Shown here one piece after another: positions 11,758 to 19,589 of a DNA stretch of 64,000 bases (position 1 is the stretch's first letter; every line of letters begins with the position of its first letter). Location of the stretch: NCBI RefSeq assembly GCF_000242595.2, contig NC_017098.1:3148501-3212500 (forward strand). The letters are read 5' to 3'. The notes beneath the pieces are model-generated. The model was not told the DNA's origin. It searched no databases and was given only the letters and a program-made list of their open reading frames with translations. This stretch comes from Spirochaeta africana DSM 8902. GTDB taxonomy: Bacteria; Spirochaetota; Spirochaetia; DSM-27196; DSM-8902. Both the position numbers and the translations under genes were made by a program.

Positions 11758-12783
11758 CTATTTCCAGCCGGGAATTACGGTATACGGAAATACCTCTCCG
11801 GCATGGTACGGTACCAGCCCACCCACCTCATCGGGGGCGGTCCAGTCCTGACGACGCACAACCAGTTCATCCCCGTTCTTCGGCACACCGTAAAAATCGG
11901 CACCGTATACCGCGGTAAAGCCCTCGATACGCTCAAGGGCATCGTGCTCCCCAAAAAACCTCAGCAGCCCCTGGTACGCCACCGGAGCCGAGAAGATCCC
12001 TGCACGGGCAGTCGGTGCGTGCTTGCGATCCACCGGATGCGGAGCGGAATCACTGCCGAAAAAGTATTTCGGACTGCCGGACAGCGCAGCCCGCTGGATT
12101 GCGGCGCGGTCGCTCGGGCGTTTTACGATCGGCTTGCAAAAATAATGCGGCTGCAGCTCCCCTCCCAGCAGATCATCCAGGGTAAGCTCCAGATGGTGCA
12201 GGGTGATGGTACCCCATACATTCGGCAGCTCTGCTACCGCCTGGACCGCTGCAGCCGATGACAGATGCTCAAGCACGATTCGCAGATCCGGAAAATCCCG
12301 GCTGAACTGCCGCAGGGTTGGCAGGAATGCCTCTTCCCGGTCCAGTGAGAATACATCAGGGTCCTCCCCGTGAATGCTCAACACAATATCGTTGCGCTGC
12401 ATCTCCTCCAGGACCGGATAGATAGTCTGCACATCACTCACCCCGTCCTCGGAATTGGTGGTAGCACCCTCCGGATACAGCTTGCCGGCCAGTGCACCAG
12501 CCTGCTTGAGTTCCTGCACGACATCGGGACTGAGCCCGGGGATAATCTTGAAGGTCATCAGCGGCTCAAACCCCGATGCACTGCCGGCAGCGGCAACCAC
12601 CCGTTCACGATATCGCTCCAGCCGCTCGGCACTGGTTACCGGCGGCAGGATATTCGGCATGATAATTGCCCGCTTGAAAACCGCCGCTGTCTGCGGAACC
12701 ACCACCTTCATCAACTCGCCCTGACGGACATGCAGGTGCATATCATCCGGGCGGCGCACTGCCATTTCACCATTTTTCTTCAT
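11758..12783 (-). CDS. pyrC: dihydroorotase
   Basis: A 341-residue class II (PyrC-type) dihydroorotase that closes carbamoyl-aspartate to dihydroorotate in pyrimidine synthesis. Metal-site motifs: DDMHLHVRQG (two His), the carboxylated Lys in LAGKLYPEGATTNSEDG, HGED, LEHLSSAAAV, TLHHLELTLDDLLGG, and catalytic Asp in FFGSDSAPH. Length matches the family. No Shine-Dalgarno sequence is visible before the ATG; TAGTCT lies 8 nt upstream, so it may be another near-leaderless gene. It heads a two-gene unit with the HisA/HisE fusion. Confidence 0.95.
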   Translation of the reverse strand: MKKNGEMAVRRPDDMHLHVRQGELMKVVVPQTAAVFKRAIIMPNILPPVTSAERLERYRERVVAAAGSASGFEPLMTFKIIPGLSPDVVQELKQAGALAGKLYPEGATTNSEDGVSDVQTIYPVLEEMQRNDIVLSIHGEDPDVFSLDREEAFLPTLRQFSRDFPDLRIVLEHLSSAAAVQAVAELPNVWGTITLHHLELTLDDLLGGELQPHYFCKPIVKRPSDRAAIQRAALSGSPKYFFGSDSAPHPVDRKHAPTARAGIFSAPVAYQGLLRFFGEHDALERIEGFTAVYGADFYGVPKNGDELVVRRQDWTAPDEVGGLVPYHAGEVFPYTVIPGWK

Positions 12784-12912
12784 GAGTCAGAAGACTATCA
12801 AATTTTCCCCGCGAGTGAAACCAACCCCTGCTGCGGGACGAATCGCCACAGATGTGTTACCTTATAGCCGACCGGATGTTGTATCCGTGAAACTCATGCT
12901 ATGGAGGAATCT

Positions 12913-13608
12913 ATGTCCGATAGAAGCTACGCCGGTGCCCAGGCACAGGTAAACACCATTCTGCGCAATGTCTACCTCTGGATGACCCTGGGGCTCGCCT
13001 TTACCGGGGTGGTGGCGTTCCTGGCGGCCGGCTCCGGTATTGTTACTGCCCTGATGCAGAACCCGCTGCTGTTTTTTGTTCTGATGATCGGCCAGCTCGG
13101 CCTGGTACTGTATCTGTCGGCCCGCATATCCCGGATATCACCGCAGGCAGCAATCGGCGCCTTTCTGCTGTATGCCGGACTGAACGGTATTCTGTTCTCG
13201 TTCATTTTTCTGGCCTACGCGGGCACAACCATTGCGGCGACCTTTTTTGTAACCGCCGGAACCTTTGCCGGCATGAGCCTCTATGCCATGACAACCAAAG
13301 AGGATCTCACCAAGTACGGCAAATACCTGATCATGGGGCTGTGGGGACTGATCCTGGCCAGCATTGTAAATATCTTTCTTGGCAGCTCGGGGCTTGAATG
13401 GATCATATCCTATGCCGGGGTACTGATATTTGTAGGCCTGACTGCCTATGACACCCAGGTTATCGCTAGGATGAGTGCCCAGTACAGCGGCAATGTCGGC
13501 TCTGCTGATTACGCCCGCCTGTCGATTATGGGTGCACTGAAGCTGTATCTGGACTTTATCAACCTCTTCCTGTTCTTCCTGCGGATTTTTGGCGGCGGAC
13601 GCAATTAA
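12913..13608 (+). CDS. Bax inhibitor-1/YccA family membrane protein
   Basis: About 231 residues with seven hydrophobic segments, as in the BI-1/TMBIM family (bacterial YccA/YetJ, pH-sensitive calcium leak or FtsH modulators). Family motifs: NVYLWMTLGLAFTGVVAF at the N-terminus, YAMTTKEDLTKYGKYL in the middle, and the C-terminal YDTQVIARMS plus LYLDFINLFLFFLRIFGG. I chose ATG 12913 because GGAGGA lies about 5 nt before it; an in-frame ATG at 12901 would place that sequence inside the gene. A strong terminator hairpin follows at 13702-13730. Confidence 0.9.
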   Translation: MSDRSYAGAQAQVNTILRNVYLWMTLGLAFTGVVAFLAAGSGIVTALMQNPLLFFVLMIGQLGLVLYLSARISRISPQAAIGAFLLYAGLNGILFSFIFLAYAGTTIAATFFVTAGTFAGMSLYAMTTKEDLTKYGKYLIMGLWGLILASIVNIFLGSSGLEWIISYAGVLIFVGLTAYDTQVIARMSAQYSGNVGSADYARLSIMGALKLYLDFINLFLFFLRIFGGGRN

Positions 13609-13671
13609 GCCAGTCGCCTCCCGCAGGCAGCAGTCTGCCGCTGCATCGGAGGCACCGGCAGCATCGGCTGC

Positions 13672-13701
13672 TTGCGGCACTGCGGGACTCACGTCTATAC
13701 T
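13672..13701 (+). promoter_or_regulatory. promoter of the DUF4954 gene
   Basis: TTGCGG (13672-13677), 18-nt spacer, TATACT (13696-13701), then 9 nt to ATG 13711. Expected transcription start is 13708-13711, so the mRNA would have no or almost no leader. No ribosome-binding sequence. Confidence 0.5.
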
Positions 13702-13730
13702 GCCCGGGTTATGAACCCGGGCTTTTTTTT
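13702..13730 (+). terminator. intrinsic terminator containing the next gene's start codon
   Basis: A perfect 9-bp GC-rich stem, GCCCGGGTT (13702-13710) and AACCCGGGC (13714-13722), with loop ATG and eight T residues (13723-13730). It should terminate the Bax-inhibitor transcript. The loop ATG is the best start codon of the following gene, which raises the question how that gene is expressed (see findings). Confidence 0.8.
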
Positions 13731-15546
13731 CCGTAACCATGTATCGCACATCGCCGCGTATCGGCAGCAGCTGAACACCGATCATGCCCGGCTCGGGTTT
13801 CGGCAGCTCACATCTGCCGAAGCAGACCGGTTGATGCAGTTCGGCTGCCGCTGCACCGATTGGGATCAGGTACTGGTTTCCGACCCGTTCCGGCCCGAGG
13901 CCTTCGAGGACTGCCGGTTTTCCGGCAGGGTGTACCTCGACACGGGGGGACAGTATCCACTCGCCGCCGATCTGCCCGCAGCTGCCGTCAGCCTGCCGGA
14001 GATCAGCATCAGCAACTCCCGGATTGGCAACAGTTATATTGCCGCCGGCAGCACGATCACGGATGCATCCCTCTGCGGGGTTTTTCTGGAACCCGGGGTC
14101 AGAATCCTGTCCAGCAACATCCATGGCGGTTCGCCCGGAGAATCCGGAGCACAGCCCTTCGGCATCGGCATGTCGATGGCACTGCTGAACGAGTCACTGC
14201 CGGTACAGCTTCCGCTGATGCCGGACTGGACACTGCCAGACTACCTGGAACGACTGCACCGCAGTCGTCAATCCCCAGACATGCGCCGGACATCGGCTGC
14301 GCAAACACCCCCGACGGCCATACCACCCGTGCTGCACGGGATCAGTATACTGGGACGCGGCTGCAGCGTGATGCATACCCGCCAGATCCGGAACAGCTAC
14401 CTGGGACCAGGCTGCAGCTGTACCGGTGCAGATGAGGTTCGGGACACCACCCTGCTGAACGGCGGAGCCGGTCCATCCCGCGTCGGGACCGGCTGTATTC
14501 TGCGAATGGCTGCCCTCCAGCCAGGTGCGCAGGCAGACACCCAGGCACGGATCGAGCGCAGCTGTATCCTGGAAACTGCCAGCATAGAAAACAGTGCCCT
14601 GGTTTCCGACAGCATTATCGGCCCCGGAAGTGCGATTGGCCAGGGCGAGGTGACCGCTTCGGTGCTTGGCCCCTTGACCGGGCTGCATCACCAGTCCCTG
14701 CTGATAGCGGCCGACTGGTCAGCCGGCCGCGGAAATGTCGGCTACGGGGCCAACGTAGGCTCCAACCACAGCTCCCGCATGGCCGATCGCGAGATACGGA
14801 TAGGCGAAGGGATGTTCTTCGGGCTTGATACCGCGGTTCAGTTCCCCGCCAACTATCAGGATGCACCCTACAGTATCGTCGCCACTGCGGTCGTACTGCC
14901 CCCGCAGCGAATGGCTATGCCATTCAGCCTGATTGTCCCGCTGCCGGATTTCCTGCCGGGAGGGTCGCACCGCAGCGATAAAAACCTGCAGATCCCGGCT
15001 GGTGCCAATCGCCTTGTTCCCGGCTGGGTCCTGGATCGCAACCTCTTTGCCATATTTCGCAACTGGCAGAAGTACCAGGATCGCTTTACCGCCAGAGCCC
15101 ACCACATCGATCCCTTTCCCCTGCGACAGGAGATACGTCAACAGCTCCAGCGAGCCCTGACGATACTGCAGCAGGTAGCGCCCGCTGCAGAGTCTCCCGA
15201 CGGGAGCAAGGGGTTTCTGCTGCCGTTGCAGATCCCGGAAGTCGGGCACAACATCGTACTGCAGCAAGACCTGTTGGCAGCTATCCAGGCCTATCGCAAC
15301 GCCATCCGCTTCGGTGAGCTGTGGGATCGCAGCGAGCAGGCGCCAGCCGGGCTCTCCACCGATGACCGATCCGGCTTTGCTCGCCTGCTGCAGCAGTACC
15401 TCGACGGCATCACCGCTGCGTGGCACAAGGACCTGAACCGGCACGCAGCGATCTTCCCTGAGGATGACTGGCAGACAGACCCGGAAAACGACCCGGTACT
15501 GCAGGCGGTGCTGGCACCGCTGCAGCGCAAGCTGGACAGTTTGTAA
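13711..15546 (+). CDS. DUF4954 family protein (left-handed beta-helix, acyl/nucleotidyl-transferase-like)
   Basis: About 611 residues. After a short N-terminal extension, the DUF4954 pattern begins: FRQLTSAEADRLMQFGCRCTDWDQVLVSDPF, then SGRVYLDTGG and hexapeptide-type repeats (ISNSRIGNSYIAAGSTI, NSYLGPGCSCTGADEVRDT, SIIGPGSAIGQGEV) that should fold as a left-handed beta-helix as in GlmU and LpxA relatives. NVGYGANVGSNHSSRMADREIRIGEG and the C-terminal helical part also match the family known in Bacteroidetes and spirochaetes. Function is unestablished; sugar-nucleotide or envelope polysaccharide work is a guess. ATG 13711 is the loop of a terminator hairpin; a TTG at 13672 is the only upstream in-frame alternative I noticed. 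Confidence 0.8.
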   Translation: MNPGFFFRNHVSHIAAYRQQLNTDHARLGFRQLTSAEADRLMQFGCRCTDWDQVLVSDPFRPEAFEDCRFSGRVYLDTGGQYPLAADLPAAAVSLPEISISNSRIGNSYIAAGSTITDASLCGVFLEPGVRILSSNIHGGSPGESGAQPFGIGMSMALLNESLPVQLPLMPDWTLPDYLERLHRSRQSPDMRRTSAAQTPPTAIPPVLHGISILGRGCSVMHTRQIRNSYLGPGCSCTGADEVRDTTLLNGGAGPSRVGTGCILRMAALQPGAQADTQARIERSCILETASIENSALVSDSIIGPGSAIGQGEVTASVLGPLTGLHHQSLLIAADWSAGRGNVGYGANVGSNHSSRMADREIRIGEGMFFGLDTAVQFPANYQDAPYSIVATAVVLPPQRMAMPFSLIVPLPDFLPGGSHRSDKNLQIPAGANRLVPGWVLDRNLFAIFRNWQKYQDRFTARAHHIDPFPLRQEIRQQLQRALTILQQVAPAAESPDGSKGFLLPLQIPEVGHNIVLQQDLLAAIQAYRNAIRFGELWDRSEQAPAGLSTDDRSGFARLLQQYLDGITAAWHKDLNRHAAIFPEDDWQTDPENDPVLQAVLAPLQRKLDSL

Positions 15547-15561
15547 AGCAACCCGTATCTT
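15533..15561 (+). promoter_or_regulatory. leaderless-type promoter of the HD-domain gene
   Basis: TGGACA (15533-15538), 17-nt spacer, TATCTT (15556-15561), exactly 6 nt to ATG 15568. The -35 element lies inside the end of the DUF4954 coding region. No Shine-Dalgarno sequence. Confidence 0.6.
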
Positions 15562-15567
15562 TGCTGC

Positions 15568-16680
15568 ATGCAGTTGCTACAGGATCTGAAACAGCTTCCG
15601 GTGCCGGTATTCCTCAGCGGGGTATCCGCCATGCGCCACTACCTCGGTCTGCCGCTCGCGCCCATGACAACCCTTACCCTGGCAGGTGATCTGGTTACCG
15701 TTGCCAGAAACTTTGCCGAGCCGCAGTTTTGCAGCGTTCCCGGGGTTGATGCGGTGGTGGAACACCCGGACACCACCATGCTGATCCGCTGCGCAGAACA
15801 GCCCCCGTCACCCGACGCAGGAACGACCCCTGCATCCAGCATCAGCTCCTGGCACTACAGCCCGCACAGCAGCACCTACATAGACCAGGCCAGTGTCTAT
15901 AAGCAGCTGCGCGGTGGTGAGCTGAAAACCGAGATCGCATCTGCCGACGATGCGGTGCATGCAGCGCTGGCCCTGGCACAGTTACCCCTGCAGCCATCAA
16001 ATCCGTTGCGGCATCCGCCTGCCATCATGTCCGGGGAGATCGGGCCACACGAACTGTCGCGCGATGCGCAGCGTATACTGCTGGAGGGAATTCTGGGCGG
16101 AGAACAGGCCCGCACCGCCCTGGAACATCTGCATGACTGGGGCTGGATCCGGGCATTCTGGCCGCAGCTGGCGGAAATGGATGCAACCGAACAGGGCAAG
16201 AGTGAACACCCGGAGGGGAATGTCTGGCAGCACTCGCTGGAAGCCCTGACCCATCGCAAGACCCTGGATATACGTGTCGGCCTGGCAGTGCTGCTGCATG
16301 ACAGCGGCAAACCCTATGCCCGGCAGACTGCACGACATCGCTTTCATCTGCATGCAGATATCGGCGCCGATCTTGCCAGCCGACTGCTGGGCAGCCTGGG
16401 GTTCCCCCCCGATATCATCAGGGATGTCTGCTGGCTGATTCGTCACCACAGCTTCCCGGGGGCTTTGGCGAAGTTGCCTCAGCATCGCACCGCGCCGCTG
16501 ATGGCTAACCCGCTGTTCCCGCTGCTGCTGGAGCTGTACCGCTGTGATCTGAGCGCTACCTTCCGGGGTCCCGAGGGGTACTATTCCGCTTGTACGGTGT
16601 ATCGACGCTTTCTGAAGTATGAAAAAAATCCGTTTCGGGACCCTGCCGGCAAGAAGCTCCTGAACAGCCTGGTAGAATAG
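15568..16680 (+). CDS. HD-domain protein with degenerate tRNA nucleotidyltransferase-like head
   Basis: A 370-residue protein laid out like CCA-adding enzymes/poly(A) polymerases with an HD domain. The N-terminus (VPVFLSGVSAMRHYLGLPLA) is positioned like the F-L-V-G-G-A-V-R-D-x-L-L-G head, but the GG and the D-x-D metal pair are gone. So nucleotidyl transfer is unlikely. The HD domain is intact: HPEGNVWQHSLEAL (about residue 212), LLHDSGKPYA (HD pair, about 240), HADIGADLA, and WLIRHHSFPG. It could be a phosphohydrolase derived from the CCA enzyme. It follows DUF4954 by 21 nt but seems to have its own leaderless promoter. Confidence 0.75.
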   Translation: MQLLQDLKQLPVPVFLSGVSAMRHYLGLPLAPMTTLTLAGDLVTVARNFAEPQFCSVPGVDAVVEHPDTTMLIRCAEQPPSPDAGTTPASSISSWHYSPHSSTYIDQASVYKQLRGGELKTEIASADDAVHAALALAQLPLQPSNPLRHPPAIMSGEIGPHELSRDAQRILLEGILGGEQARTALEHLHDWGWIRAFWPQLAEMDATEQGKSEHPEGNVWQHSLEALTHRKTLDIRVGLAVLLHDSGKPYARQTARHRFHLHADIGADLASRLLGSLGFPPDIIRDVCWLIRHHSFPGALAKLPQHRTAPLMANPLFPLLLELYRCDLSATFRGPEGYYSACTVYRRFLKYEKNPFRDPAGKKLLNSLVE

Positions 16681-16712
16681 TCAGATGTCGCTGCACAGCG
16701 ACACCTGACTAT
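16677..16712. other. long inverted repeat between convergent genes
   Basis: ATAGTCAG at 16677-16684 pairs with CTGACTAT at 16705-16712, and TGTCGCTG at 16686-16693 with CAGCGACA at 16696-16703. One A/C mismatch separates the two blocks. The left arm contains the TAG stop of the HD gene. There is no T-run, so it is not a standard intrinsic terminator. It may protect 3' ends or block read-through towards thrC. Confidence 0.6.
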
Positions 16713-16773
16713 CCCGACAATCCATACCGCACCGACGGGTGCAGAGGTACCACTGCTGCTGCTATACCACTGC

Positions 16774-18078
16774 TCAGGCGTGAAACCACTCGATCAATCT
16801 GGCACGCAAAGCCGCCGCCTCAGCTGCAATCGGCTCCGATTGCCCCTGCTTGGCGAGAACCGACTGCAAACGATCCGGCAGTGGCGGCTGAACACCGGTT
16901 GCCTGCTCTACCACCTCCAGGAACTTTCCCGGATGAGCTGTGCCAAGCACGATGATCCGCCCCCCAGTATAGTCTTTTATCCGGCGCTCGGCGGCTGCCA
17001 CCCCGACTGCGGTATGGGGATCCAGAAAAACCCCCTTGGAGCGGTGATACCGCTGCATCAGTGCCAGTGTTTCGGTGTCATTCACCACCTCGCCCCCAAT
17101 CATGCTGCGCACGCTCTCCAGCGAATTACCGAAGATGTGCATCAGCCGATCGAAATTGCTCGGTCGGCCAACATCCATCGCGTTGGAGTAGGTTGCCACC
17201 GACTCGCGGGGAGTGTAGATGCCAGTCTCAAGATATTCCGGCACAACATCGTTGGCATTCGTAGCGGCAAGAAATGCATCAATCGGCAAACCCCATCGCC
17301 AGGCCATTACACCTGCTGTCAGGTTACCGAAATTCCCGCTGGGAACCACAAACATCCGCTCTCCGGCATTGGCATCCTTGAGCTGGGCATGGGCCCACAC
17401 ATAGTAGAAGGATTGGGGAATGAGTCGACCGATGTTAATAGAGTTTGCACTGGTCAACGGAACCTTGGCGCACAGGTCACGATCCATAAAGGCCTCTTTG
17501 ACCATGCGCTGGCAGTCATCGAACGCCCCCTGCACCCGGAGGGCATGGATATTTCCGCCAAGGGTGGTCAACTGTTTTTCCTGCAGCGGACTTACGCGTC
17601 CCTCGGGATACAGGATAACCACATCGATATTCTCGCGATTATGAAAGGCCTGGGCTACCGCACTTCCGGTATCACCGCTGGTTGCGGTCAGAATAATTGC
17701 CCGCTGGTTGCGATCGGTAAGCAGTCGTTCCATCGAAGCGGCCAGGAAAGCCGCCCCGTAGTCCTTGAACGCCGCCGATGGCCCGTGCCAAAGTTCGAGA
17801 ACGTAGATACCGTTACCCAGGTCACGCAGCTCAGGAGCAAAGGGAAAGGTACTGCGGGCGAACTCCAGCGGATCGCCAAGGGTGTCGCCCAGGAGCCCCT
17901 CTACCACCGTAGCCGCGACCGCCGGGAAGTCATCAGCCGGTCCTAGAGACCGCAATCGCTGTTTCAGGTCCGCCTCCTCGACAGGGACATACAACCCCCC
18001 GTCCGGTGCCAGCCCCTGAAACAGAGCCTCGGGGAAACCCACAATCGGTGCCTGGTTATTGGTGCTTTTCAGTTGCAT
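16774..18078 (-). CDS. thrC: threonine synthase
   Basis: A 434-residue PLP enzyme that converts O-phosphohomoserine to threonine. Motifs: the PLP Lys in GPSAAFKDYGAAFLA, TATSGDTGSAVAQAF, the phosphate-binding VPSGNFGNLTAG, and NSINIGRLIPQSFYYVWAH. N-terminal PEALFQGLAPDGGLYVP is typical of the bacterial ThrC family. RBS AAGGAC lies 7-8 nt upstream of ATG 18078. Only 4 nt separate it from lysC upstream, so aspartate kinase and threonine synthase are one operon. Confidence 0.96.
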   Translation of the reverse strand: MQLKSTNNQAPIVGFPEALFQGLAPDGGLYVPVEEADLKQRLRSLGPADDFPAVAATVVEGLLGDTLGDPLEFARSTFPFAPELRDLGNGIYVLELWHGPSAAFKDYGAAFLAASMERLLTDRNQRAIILTATSGDTGSAVAQAFHNRENIDVVILYPEGRVSPLQEKQLTTLGGNIHALRVQGAFDDCQRMVKEAFMDRDLCAKVPLTSANSINIGRLIPQSFYYVWAHAQLKDANAGERMFVVPSGNFGNLTAGVMAWRWGLPIDAFLAATNANDVVPEYLETGIYTPRESVATYSNAMDVGRPSNFDRLMHIFGNSLESVRSMIGGEVVNDTETLALMQRYHRSKGVFLDPHTAVGVAAAERRIKDYTGGRIIVLGTAHPGKFLEVVEQATGVQPPLPDRLQSVLAKQGQSEPIAAEAAALRARLIEWFHA

Positions 18079-18082
18079 GTTG

Positions 18083-19501
18083 TCAGTCCTTTTTCAGGAA
18101 GAAACGGTCGTGCAGCGACCGCAGAACGACCTCGCGTTCACCGCGATGGATAACGAACGAAACATTCATCTCCGATGATCCCTGGGCTATCGCCAGCACA
18201 TTGATCCCCTTGTCCCCAAGGGTGCTGAAGAGCTGCCCCGAAATTCCGGGGGTGCCGCGCATATTTTCCCCGATTACCGCCACGATTTCCAGGTCATCAA
18301 TAACATCAAAATCCTGGATCTGGTGGGTAGCGAGCTCGCGAGCCAGCTCCTTGTTCAGTGCCGACAGTGCCGTCGCCACCTGATCCTCCCTGATCACTAT
18401 ACAGATACTGTGTTCACTTGATGCCTGGGTAATCATGATAATATTGATGTTGTGCTCAGCCAGAGCCTTGAATACCCGACCGGCGAAACCGGGAATACCG
18501 ACCATCCCACCGCCTTCGATATTGATCAGGGCTACCCCGCCAATACTGGCCAGTCCGGTAATAACCTGGGAGGCATCAGACGGAACATCCGAAATTTTGG
18601 TGCCGGCATTGTCCGGATTGCGGGTATTCTTGATCCAGATAGGTATGCCGGCCTCCATAGCCGGAATCATGGTGTACGGATGAATTACATCCGCCCCGAA
18701 ATAGCTGAGCTCCATAGCCTCGCGAAAACTGACCTGCGGCAGCAGCGTTGCATGATCAACCACGCGCGGATCTGCACTCAACACCCCGTCAACATCGGTC
18801 CAGATCTCGATAGCCTCGGCCTCGAGCGCAGCCCCCAGCAGCGATGCGGTGTAGTCGGAACCGTTTCTGCCCAGGGTAGTAGTTACACCGTCAGCCGTTG
18901 AGCCGATAAAGCCCGGAACAACCGCTATGCCATCGATCTCCTGCAGTCGCTTGGTGATCCGGGCATATGTCTCCTGAAACAGAACCGTTGCTCCGTCATG
19001 CTCTTCGCTGGTGCGGATCATCTCCCGTGCATCGACCATTTCTGCTGCCAGCCCCTGGCTGCGCATATAGGCTGACACCTGCAGACAGTTCAACCGTTCC
19101 CCAAAACTGACGATATAGTCGCGCGTACGCTTGGTACACTCGTGGAGCAGTGAAACCCCGTGCAGAATCTCCTTGAGCTGGAAAAACAGCTCCTCCATCT
19201 CCCGCTGAAGCTCATCCCGTTCCGGTGATGCCTGCGGCATAAGCTCGGCAACGGTAGCCTGGTGACGATTCTGAATATCAACCAGCAGTTTCTCGGCCTC
19301 GTTATTGCCTTGCTCTGCAGTAGTGGCAGCCTGCAGCAGAAGATCAGTAATTCCGCGCATGGCTGAGAGTACAACGACCGGTCCTCGCGACGAACCTTCG
19401 GCTCTGCCGGCTACAATACGCACGGTGTTCTGAATGGTCTGGGAATCCTGAACCGAGGACCCCCCGAACTTGCTCACAATTATTTTATGGGATTTACTCA
19501 T
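18083..19501 (-). CDS. lysC: aspartate kinase
   Basis: About 472 residues. Phosphorylates aspartate, the entry step for threonine, methionine and lysine. Kinase motifs: VSKFGGSSVQDSQTI, SFGERLNCLQVSA, the LGRNGSDYTASLLGAAL ATP/substrate loop, and IWTDVDGVLSADPRVV. Two C-terminal ACT domains follow (GMVGIPGFAGRVFKALAEHNINIIMI and NMRGTPGISGQLFSTLGDKGINVLAI), so allosteric feedback by threonine or lysine is expected. The operon with thrC favours threonine. ATG 19501 has AGGA 8 nt upstream, but TTGCGG and TAGGAT with 17-nt spacing also lie there, with the -10 element 8 nt from the ATG. Confidence 0.95.
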   Translation of the reverse strand: MSKSHKIIVSKFGGSSVQDSQTIQNTVRIVAGRAEGSSRGPVVVLSAMRGITDLLLQAATTAEQGNNEAEKLLVDIQNRHQATVAELMPQASPERDELQREMEELFFQLKEILHGVSLLHECTKRTRDYIVSFGERLNCLQVSAYMRSQGLAAEMVDAREMIRTSEEHDGATVLFQETYARITKRLQEIDGIAVVPGFIGSTADGVTTTLGRNGSDYTASLLGAALEAEAIEIWTDVDGVLSADPRVVDHATLLPQVSFREAMELSYFGADVIHPYTMIPAMEAGIPIWIKNTRNPDNAGTKISDVPSDASQVITGLASIGGVALINIEGGGMVGIPGFAGRVFKALAEHNINIIMITQASSEHSICIVIREDQVATALSALNKELARELATHQIQDFDVIDDLEIVAVIGENMRGTPGISGQLFSTLGDKGINVLAIAQGSSEMNVSFVIHRGEREVVLRSLHDRFFLKKD

Positions 19502-19555
19502 GCGCAAAATCCTATCGGGTTAGCGGTCGTCCCGCAAGCCCCCGCATACCACATC

Positions 19556-19583
19556 TTGACAGGACTCGCAGGATTGGCAAAAT
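19556..19583 (+). promoter_or_regulatory. leaderless-type promoter of murA
   Basis: Consensus TTGACA (19556-19561), 16-nt spacer, CAAAAT (19578-19583), exactly 6 nt to ATG 19590. No Shine-Dalgarno sequence precedes murA. The -10 element is weak by consensus. Confidence 0.55.
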
Positions 19584-19589
19584 GCCATC

